This document shows positions 56,194 through 64,000 of a stretch of DNA of 64,000 nucleotides, in pieces (the first letter of the stretch is position 1; every line of letters begins with the position of its first letter). Origin of the DNA: Clusia tigrina. Lineage: Eukaryota > Arthropoda > Insecta > Diptera > Clusiidae. Under the pieces are notes generated by a model, which made no database searches, was not told the origin of the DNA, and was given only the letters and a program-made list of their open reading frames with translations. The stretch is taken from NCBI GenBank assembly GCA_920105625.2, contig OV050032.1:19549981-19613980 (forward strand). The letters run 5' to 3'. The translations under genes were made by a program, and so were the position numbers.

Positions 56194-58880
56194 CCTACTC
56201 AATTAATCAGCATTCCTAAAATGTGTAATCAGGTGTTGTTAAAATGACGGCGTCCTTGCAGGCAGTTGTCCATCCTAAGGAGAATTTCGTTAAGGATGTA
56301 GTCCATACATGTTGAGGCAGTTCCGAAACTGCAGAAGAGCAAACGCAGATGCCTTATAGATCAGGTGCCCCTAATGAAGGCTGAAAATGTCGACCCATCA
56401 GAGTAGGACACACATATACGCACACATGTACGCAGTGGTGTTTCGAGTATATACCATAAAAGTATTTGTTCTGTAAATTGACTGCGCGACCACTTACAAG
56501 TGCGGTCAGTCGTCCCAGGCATGCACATCGACCGCCATTAATGAGACCGTCGTCTGCCGCCGCGGCCACAGCCCTCAATTACACGCCGTACGAGTTTAAG
56601 TTTGACATTAGAAACAATTTATTTTAATTGGTGTAATATTATTTGTCTTTATGTTTATTCATTATGCAGCCTAATGAATTTTATTGTAACATGACTGATA
56701 AATATGCGAGTGTGTGCCGTGCCGCTCGGCTCCTTTCCGCTCCGAACCGCGCTGCGCCACGCCAGCCTGAGACAAAGCAGCGAGGGAGGGGCAGGGTGGT
56801 TGCGTCGTGTCGTTTTGCTGCGAGTCGTGTATTAGCAGCCGTGTAGAGACGATGACGCTGCCGTTGCTGGTGTTCACGACTCGAACGCTTGCTTAGTCAT
56901 GCCGCCGCTCGTTCGTACGAACGAATGAATTATTATTCTCTTTATGAGCGTAATAAAATTATAACAATTGAATTAGTTTTATTGATTTATTTTAATGTTG
57001 CTTACATTAAGGGTGGCTTGCTCGCCCCCAGTGTATTAATTTTCTATAAATTCAAATTCAAAAATGTCTGCAGACAATTGCGTCAGTCGTAAACACGCAG
57101 AGGAATGATGTACAGTCGCTTGCAACGTCAACATTCGGTTTCAGTAGTGAGCGAGGCAGCTTCCAAATACTCACGCCAGGCGAGCTAGCGAGCGACCCGG
57201 TCTGCACATCTACGTCTTCACAGGCAAACACAGCTCTCACATCGCACGTTGCACATTTTCCACTTGCGCTTGCATTTCCTTCGACTGGGCTCCTTTTCTT
57301 TCTTGAGTACGTAAGCGCACAGCGCAGTCAACTACACCAGCTGAACATGCTGAGCGCCTGGCAGTCGTACAGCTTCCGCAGCTAGCTGCATTTTTATGCC
57401 ACGCAACTGGCTCTCAAACCAAGCGACGCACTGCACTGCACCACAGCAAACGCATAAAAAGTTTGGAACTTCCGACGGTTGCAGCTACAACAGCACCCGC
57501 GCTAAGCAGCCAAACTGCAACCATTGGCTTCATCATCGTCATCGGCAAAGAAATCATCGTCGTCATCTCGCCGTGTTCCCACTTCTCCATACCTTGAGAC
57601 GCAATTGAGGGTTTTGGCGGTTGAAAGTTCGATACGTGGGTTGCCCTGCAGTTGGTGCTATTGTTGTTGCTGCTGCTGCTATACTCCTTGTTATTTGCTT
57701 CTAGTACTGCAGTTGTGAACTTTGGAAAATCGTTGAACAATTTTCAACTCCTCGGTTCATCGGGTGTGGGCACACTACCACCCACACCCCAGTACCTCCA
57801 TGCCATCACATGCAACTTCTGTGATTCACAGCGCTTCTTCCCGCCCTTTGACTCCCTACCACCCGCCGAGCTGCCTTATATAAAATGCAGTTTTTAGTCT
57901 GAACTTTATAGTCGCATCATTTGAATTCTTTGGGGAGTTTACAGTGGATTTCGCGAAGTCATCACGATGGCAGCCAAGTAGACTGGGTGTAGAGACTTCG
58001 CCTGCCTCGGCTCTGCCAGTCAGTGCAAATATCGTTCAGCGTACGCGTATTGATTTTATCTGCGCTTCTGGTAGTTGCAGCGCGCGAACGTATCGAAACG
58101 CACCGCGTAGATGTACTCCGGCAGGCGAATGCCGGGTAGTCATAGTCGCTGGGAACACATTACCCCACACAGTTCCCGCCAGCGTTCTGCATCCTGCCCT
58201 ACCTCAACCGAACTAAACGCCTCTGTGTCCTTCGATATTTGAAACTTCCACTGTAGCGTGCAGCGTGCAGCTTGCATTGGCGTCGCTCTGCCTCTCTCTA
58301 ACGAAATTCTTCATATTTTATTTACGATTTCTCGTATTTTTTGCTATGCTTTGGTTTTCCTTTTTCAGTTTTTCCTTTTTTATTTGTATTTTTTATAAAA
58401 ATCTCCTCGTATTTTTCTGATGACGTTGTAAATTCGGAATCCGTATTTATGTGTGCACACTTTAAATTTATGCTCGATGCGTAAAAAGTTCCGCAAAGTT
58501 TTAGAACTTATTTTTTATTATTATTTTGCTGGAATATTATGTGAAACTTTCTTGTAATTTATTTTGACACATACGTGACACATACGTGAGCCACGCGCCC
58601 ACTCAGCCACCCACCAATCCTCTCATGCAACCCAATCAGCCAGCCAGGCAGCTAGGCAGCCAGCCAAGCTAACCGCACCAACCACCCACCACACAAAGTT
58701 GCATACATAATGAAAATATTGTCTTGAAGGAGCAACAGCAAGGATACTACACTAGGTCATGCCCGCACATAACACACCCTGCAATCAGCACTTGGTCTTA
58801 CAATATTGAAATGCGGTCTTTATGGGGTTTAGGCACAGATTTTTCATTCAAAGAACCCTTAAAAATATATTTTTTGCATA
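56194..58880. other. Non-coding; native-looking 56.4-58.7 kb
   Basis: No gene is supported. GC-richer stretches with GCTCGCTAGC, CATCGTCGTC and CAGCCAGCCAGGCAGC runs (58,630-58,670) occur. Open frames are short and in conflict. CGTTCGTACGAACG (about 56,910) is a palindrome. Confidence 0.5.
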
Positions 58881-59095
58881 GCCGCCCTCTGTGACTTAGT
58901 GGTAAGCTTACTAGACTCTCACTCAGAAGGTCGCAGGTTCTAAATCTGCCCCGTGCTTGGCCTCAAAAATGGTTCTTACTAAAAAAAATCTTTTCACTTC
59001 GAGTCGAAGGCCTCAGTAGCTAGTGCACATACCCCTAAACCCTTGCAGCCATTATTAATTATGGTATAAAATATAATCATAATAATAATAACAAT
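58881..59095 (+). mobile_element. tRNA-derived SINE, copy 3 (full-length)
   Basis: The head GCCGCCCTCTGTGACTTAGT with GGTAAGC (A box region) and GCAGGTTCTAAATC (B box region, slightly altered) is followed by the body CACTTCGAGTCGAAGGCCTC and the tail ATTAATTATGGTATAA then AATAATAATAACAAT. The head is nearly the same as in the minus-strand copy at 61.2 kb. About 215 bp. Confidence 0.88.
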
Positions 59096-59172
59096 ATTTT
59101 TCACTATTTGAGAATATTTGCAATACATCAAATTCACACAGAATTCGATTATTTGGAAAAATTACTCTTAAT

Positions 59173-59556
59173 TTAGAGGTTTGGAGCACCACGCATCCAG
59201 CGGAGGAACCGGCAAATTTTTACCCTCCTTAGTCCTGGTGTCTGATGCGAGTAGGCCAGTTGCACCCTATTGGAGTACTTAGCTCCACTCCAGGAATAGT
59301 TCACCGAATTGCATAAAAGTAGATCAAAACAATTGCGGCACACACTGGGTATGCATGAAAACGTTCCACACAGTTTTGCATATTTATAAGCGCAATTCCG
59401 CGCGTGATGCATGCTCCCATATAAGTTTATGGTACGCGTTTCCGGCCCCGGTCCCCAAGCCGCCTCGAAATAGATAAAGTCATCGTTGAGGACACACGCC
59501 TTCAAAGAATGTTCAGCACTGCGGAAGGACAATGCAGTAGGAGATCGGTGGGCCAT
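59173..59556 (-). CDS. 127-codon open frame, unidentified
   Basis: A minus-strand ATG (59,554-59,556) opens a frame of 127 codons ending at TAA (59,173). The product starts MAHRSPTALSFRSAEHSL, includes IYFEAAWGPGPETRTINLYG and a cysteine-rich middle (CGTFSCIPSVCRNCFDLLLC), and ends LRRVKICRFLRWMRGAPNL. It is not low-complexity, unlike most open frames in this window. There is no signal peptide, domain or homologue that I recognise, and the start context is unremarkable. It could be a fragment of an unrecognised mobile element or a chance frame. Confidence 0.25.
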   Translation of the reverse strand: MAHRSPTALSFRSAEHSLKACVLNDDFIYFEAAWGPGPETRTINLYGSMHHARNCAYKYAKLCGTFSCIPSVCRNCFDLLLCNSVNYSWSGAKYSNRVQLAYSHQTPGLRRVKICRFLRWMRGAPNL

Positions 59557-59663
59557 TATTGCCCCCACAGCTACTCATGTGCATACATTTCAATACCAAT
59601 TCCAAAGTACCCAAGTGCCAATGTATGTGCTCGCAAAGGAGCCCCTCTATATATAGATATGTA

Positions 59664-59679
59664 TATGTGTGTATGTGTG

Positions 59680-59720
<41 letters not shown>
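59664..59720 (+). repeat. GT microsatellite
   Basis: TATGTGTGTATGTGTGTTAC followed by about 36 bp of pure GT. Confidence 0.95.
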
Positions 59721-59722
<2 letters not shown>

Positions 59723-60365
59723 CAAATCAAATGCAAGATTTGGAAGTAATTGCAACATAAATGCTGCGTAATAAAATTAAAATGTTGCAATTTTTATAAA
59801 AGCCACCCAGGAAACGCACAACATGTTGCGAATGTTGCAAATGCAGTGGCGAACGCAACATCAGGTAATAAAATTAAATGGTATTAAAAGCAACAAAAAC
59901 TGCGCAAATAAAACTAAAAGACCAAGAAAATGCAAACTTAAACTATAAAATAAACATTAAACAAGCTAAAAGCGCTTTTACGAGGCTCTCAAAGTGACGC
60001 GGTGGCATCACACACAGCCACACACACACAAACACACACAAACACACACCCGGCATACAAGCGCTACTGCCGCCTGCAGTGGTGTGCGTGTGTGCATTAG
60101 CTCGGCGTGTTATTCTGGGACTGCACAATATTATTGTATTCGCGGATACGTACCCGTATGTCGTGTGCCCCCGCCTACCCTCCTGCCAACCAGCCGTCCT
60201 GTCGGCGATGGTGCGCCGCACAATCGCCGCGCGTATGCCGCAGTAATTTGAGTTTTATGCTGCTTTTTAAAGGCATTAAAGTGAGACATACAAATTAAAA
60301 TCCTGCATTTAAAATATGACTTACTTTGTAAGGCTTCGGTAAGTGCTTATTAGCAATTGGAATAG
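59721..60365. other. Non-coding; native-looking
   Basis: Contains AATAAAATTAAA runs and CACACAAACACACA (60,011-60,050). No gene recognised. Confidence 0.5.
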
Positions 60366-60654
60366 GAGAACGCTCAGGATTTCTTGTCGGATAGATACCC
60401 CGGAGAGCTGAATTTCCGTCAAGATTATTTTAATTTAGCACAAATTCAGGCAAACATACGTGGCTCGGACAAATGCAGAATTGTGAAAGTCCGTCCAAGA
60501 CAACTGGCAATTGAAAAGTGCACAATACTCGTAGATGGTAAGTGACCGCAAAGCAAACTTGCGTGAAATTGTGTTGCAACTTTCAGGTCGCATCAGAAAC
60601 CTCGTCACGAATAGAGACTACTTTAGACTTGCCGTGACAGATATTCGGTCATAA
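60366..60654 (+). CDS. Two coding-like exons around a 49-nt intron, unidentified
   Basis: Exon A (60,366-60,537) follows GGAATAG and stays open for 57 codons. The product includes DFLSDRYPGELNFRQDYF and CRIVKVRPRQLAIEKCTIL. It ends at GTAAGT (60,538), and GCAACTTTCAG (ends 60,586) closes a 49-nt intron. Exon B continues in the correct phase, GRIRNLVTNRDYFRLAVTD, and ends IRS with TAA (60,652-60,654). Canonical splice sites, matching phase and an ordinary amino-acid mix favour a real 3' gene end or recent pseudogene. I find no ATG exon upstream and recognise no family. The intron is slightly shorter than usual for flies. Confidence 0.4.
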
Positions 60655-61192
60655 GTGTTATGAATCGGCCATCCATGATTTTCTCTGCTACCGTATTGTG
60701 AAGGTCCACCTCCGTCTCCCAGTTGGAAAATGCGGTTCAGATAAGACGTCAGTGGGAATTCATTGAAATCGTAACGTTTTACAGTTTCTGAGCCTCATAG
60801 TGTGATGCATTACCAGAAGGAGAATGGAGATAGAGTACAAAAGGAAGCGTGTCCTTAGTTAAACTACTTGATATGCTTATTAATATGGACATAGCAGACT
60901 GTAGGCTACAATAAAAATTATAAAAAATAAATAATTTATAGCACTGTAAATTCTGAGGAGTGCAGAGCATGGTGAAATTACTCTACCAGGTGATACGAAT
61001 GGGAAGAGCGACTGATTTGGTCATTGTCGTGTCATAAAATCACACTTGCTGTGCACATATACCAAAAAAGCAGCTGCATGGGAGTGTGTGTGATTTGTTT
61101 ACAATGCCCTGAATTTGACAGCAGTGAAAACTATTATTATTATATCATTATATATATTATATTATATTATTTTGTATATATTTTATATGAGA
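60655..61192. other. No gene recognised; AT-rich run before the SINE
   Basis: Unique sequence to 61.1 kb, then ATTATTATT and TATATTATATTATATT (61,130-61,192) that merge into the tail of the SINE. Confidence 0.5.
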
Positions 61193-61388
61193 TTATTATT
61201 ATTATTATATCTTACACCCTAATCAATTATGCAAGGGGTTGGGAAATAAGTACTGGCTACAGAGGCTTTCGACTCGACGAGAAACCGATTTTTTTTAAAT
61301 TTGTGAAACCAAGGCCGGGGCAGGATTTGAACCAGCGACCCTCTGAGTGCGAGTCTAGCATGCTCACCACTGTACCACAGAGGGCGGC
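61193..61388 (-). mobile_element. tRNA-derived SINE, copy 4 (full-length)
   Basis: On the minus strand: GCCGCCCTCTGTGGTACAGT with GGTGAGC (A box: TGGTACAGTGG), then GGTTCAAATCC, a perfect B box, then GTCGAGTCGAAAGCCTC, CATAATTGATTAGGGTGTAA and a TAATAATAATAATC tail. It has the best preserved polymerase III promoter of the four copies in the window. Confidence 0.9.
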
Positions 61389-64000
61389 TAACAATGAGAA
61401 TTGAAAATGAAATCTGTGAGGATGAAATCTATGAGGAACTAGTAGAAGGATTCCAAGCTTACATTCTCGGAAAGGTTCCCTGATCAGAGCTGTGAAAAAA
61501 TATGAGAGAAACCATGGCAAAATTATGACCAGCTAAAAGCTTAAAGCAAAGTTGAGAGTGATAATCTCGCCAAAACTCCAAAGAAGGAAAAATTCGCAAT
61601 CAGAGGCCATTTGTGTGGAATTGATTTTTCACACGTTTTCGCAGCCGTTTCCCTGGTAATGATTTTGCCTTTATAGGAGAACATAATTGAGTGGGATCAT
61701 TCCTTATTTATTCCACGAGTATTGAGCTATTGAATTGATTCATGATTAGTCTTCGCAAAAGAAATGACTTTGGTTTGCCACTCGCATGACTGCCAACTAC
61801 AGTTTCCAGGGGGTCCCATTTATCTGTTACATGTCTGTGTGCTGCTGACGTTGTCTGGAACTCCAGTTCGTAGAGAACACGACGACCGGCACTGATTGTG
61901 CCGCTTTCAGAAAAACCACAATCGAAACTTCTGTAAAATTGCCTTAAACTTATGTGGATTAGAGTCAGTTCGATGCAGAAATGTTAAAGTACCCTCTCCT
62001 AGAAATCTCGAATGCACTTCTGGCTAATTACCACCCCGTTCGTTTCAACTCATTCCCTTGTTGTGGCGGAAATTATTTTATTTGTTGCCACTAATTACTC
62101 GTACTACTATAAAGAACTGTAATTTCCCACCACAACCAACCTCCAAGCATAGTACGCGACCACGTACCCCACCGATCCGTTCCCGCTGCCTTAGTTCGCA
62201 TTTAAATATTTCAATTCACTCTTTTCGCTGTTGTCAATCCCCAGTTCTAATAAAAAATAAAAACTCATGCCACAAAAGCATTACTGAAATCATTTGTGTT
62301 AATTAAAGTAGCACAACAACAGCAGCAGCAACAACAGCAGCAACAACAACAAGAACTAAATAACAACAGCAGCAACAACAGTGACAAAGCGTTCGCTACA
62401 ATAATGGTAAATGAAATACATAAAATATCCCGCAGATACTAACACAGTGAACTGGATTTGTCCAAAGTGTGCGCTTTAATGCCTTTCTTCGTAAAACTTT
62501 TCCAATTTTTTGTATCTCTCGGTTTGTGTGTGGTTTCTCTATGGTTTTCACAAACTATGCTCGTAATAAATAATTAAACAAGTCAGTTATTTGCGGGCGC
62601 TACACGCACAGCGTCCGGTCACCTGCACTGCGTCAGTGTGCTGGTGACCTCTAGAAAGTGTACCAGAACCAGGGAAACTTTCGCGAGTATGGCCGTGCAA
62701 ACTTAGTGAGACTAGAATCTGTTTTCACTCTCAGCAGGAGCAAATGAAGGCAGCGGTTTGATTGTGGAATCCGTGGCAGAGGCTCTGCTAGCCTTGAGTC
62801 TAAAATGAAACATTGATAAAACTTCAAATTGCATTTCTATACTGTGCGTCCTACACCTATCAAAGTGGCAAAAGTGGCAATTACCAAAGGTTTTGCCTCT
62901 TTCCCTCTGTACATGTCGCACATTCTGGCACGAATTTTAATTGCTATGCTGTGTAAGAGAGAACAGTGAAGGGGCCCAGTGTTCTTTCCAGAACTACATG
63001 CAAATGTATACGACTATCCGAGAATTGCTTGAGTTGGTTCATTACCAGCTTAGAGCCACTAATTTGAGACCCCGAAGAGATTACGTAGCACGCAAATCAT
63101 GAATATGAATCACACTTAAAACCCAAAATACACTCGAATGATTCACAGAGCAAAGTAAAAGGTGAAAAGATGAGCATCTGTTCTTTGTACAAGTACTAAA
63201 AAACTGATTTACAAACTGGCCTCAACTGCCATTCGCACAGAATGCGAACAGAATCGGCTCAAAGAAACACCAACCCAACGTCTGCAATGAGCACAGCGGG
63301 CATGCAGGCACCTGTGAATGTGAAGCCATGAGTGCAGGAACAATTGCATTCTGGAGTGCCCTCATGCAGTTCTTTGTTGCCGCAAACAAATGGTCGCTGA
63401 TCCTATTTCTATCCGACCTCAGTTCTTACAATCGCTAACGTCCGGACTGGGTTGCATGGGCAGTTCAGGGTTGCCTCACTGCCCTACCACTGCGTGTGTC
63501 TCTACTTGTGCCCAAGTCTCAGCTAGTGCCTCTGTCACTGTCTCTTTACTGCTTCTGGATATGTCTGTCTATTAGTTCGTCTGTTCACATGATTGTCAGT
63601 CCGCCTTCGATTTGGTGTGTACACATCTATCCATGTAATTGCTATGGTAAATACATATGCATATGTTTCGTGTCAACTCGACATTTGACATGAATTTTAT
63701 GTTTACATTTTTCATACTAACTACAACAACAAAACGAAAACGAATGCAATCCAATAAAATTACAAAATAAAGAATGAAAATTTTCCATTACGGCTGCAGT
63801 TTCTTTAGACTGCAATTACAATAACAATAACAATAATAATAGTAATAACTATGTAAAAGCAACAAAAAAATAACAAAAACCCGTGGGCTAACATCGGGGT
63901 ACGCACATGCACAGTGCATGCAAACAAGTTGCCAAGCTGCCGAGCTGCCTCCGGTGTTCTTACGCTTAGCGACCGCCCGACATGCGGAGGGACGGCTTGG
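61389..64000. other. No gene recognised
   Basis: Contains CAG/CAA tracts (62,311-62,383), AATAACAATAAC runs (63,818-63,850) and unique sequence. Open frames are under 90 codons and without motifs. The segments 62.03-62.6 and 63.3-64.0 kb look host-like. Confidence 0.5.
62311..62383 (+). repeat. CAG/CAA trinucleotide tract
   Basis: CACAACAACAGCAGCAGCAA with further CAACAACAACAAGAAC and AACAGCAGCAAC runs over about 70 bp. Confidence 0.9.

Overview
The window looks like non-coding DNA of a higher fly (Diptera, Brachycera; a tephritid-like fruit fly is my best guess). The guess rests on AT-rich sequence, very frequent CAG/CAA and GTT/GCT trinucleotide runs, CA/GT and TA microsatellites, TACATATGTACATA-type motifs, fly-type short introns, and fossils of irritans-like mariner, LOA/R1-, I- and Jockey-like retrotransposons. 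Species cannot be settled from the sequence. No complete, confidently identifiable host protein gene is present. Most long open frames are by-products of tandem repeats or low-complexity DNA.

Layout. Two kinds of sequence alternate. Native-looking stretches rich in trinucleotide and CA repeats lie at about 3.7-4.6, 7.2-8.7, 12.1-13.4, 16.1-17.5, 19.4-20.4, 22.5-24.3, 27.6-28.7, 29.7-31.6, 34.3-35.1, 37.4-39.2, 43.4-45.7, 51.7-53.6, 56.4-58.7 and 59.5-60.3 kb. The blocks between them lack those repeats and hold the recognisable transposon debris. The debris comprises an RNase H-bearing non-LTR element at 2.05-3.18 kb (minus), an LOA/R1-like element at 9.6-11.0 kb (plus), a 124-bp truncated relative at 41.3 kb (minus) with a perfect 9-bp target duplication, another RNase H element at 25.25-26.1 kb, Jockey-type reverse transcriptase pieces at 50.3 and 53.7 kb, and a mariner at 55.15-56.19 kb. 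Four copies of one tRNA-derived SINE family lie at 35.45, 51.3, 58.9 and 61.2 kb.

Tandem arrays are unusually many: 42-bp units at 6.24-6.65 kb, a 163/173-bp hairpin-bearing unit at 13.87-14.40 kb, 14-bp units at 35.2 kb, 20-21-bp units at 36.45-37.0 kb, a 1.3-kb CT-rich array at 41.75-43.1 kb, and a 2.1-kb 36/72-bp array at 46.4-48.6 kb.

Possible host functions. At 49,739/49,740 there is a near-ideal recursive-splicing ratchet point on the plus strand, which suggests the window lies inside a very long intron. A small two-exon transcript candidate with two short ORFs lies at 45.88-46.24 kb. A pair of coding-like exons around a 49-nt intron lies at 60.37-60.65 kb. These are inferences from signals and reading frames only.
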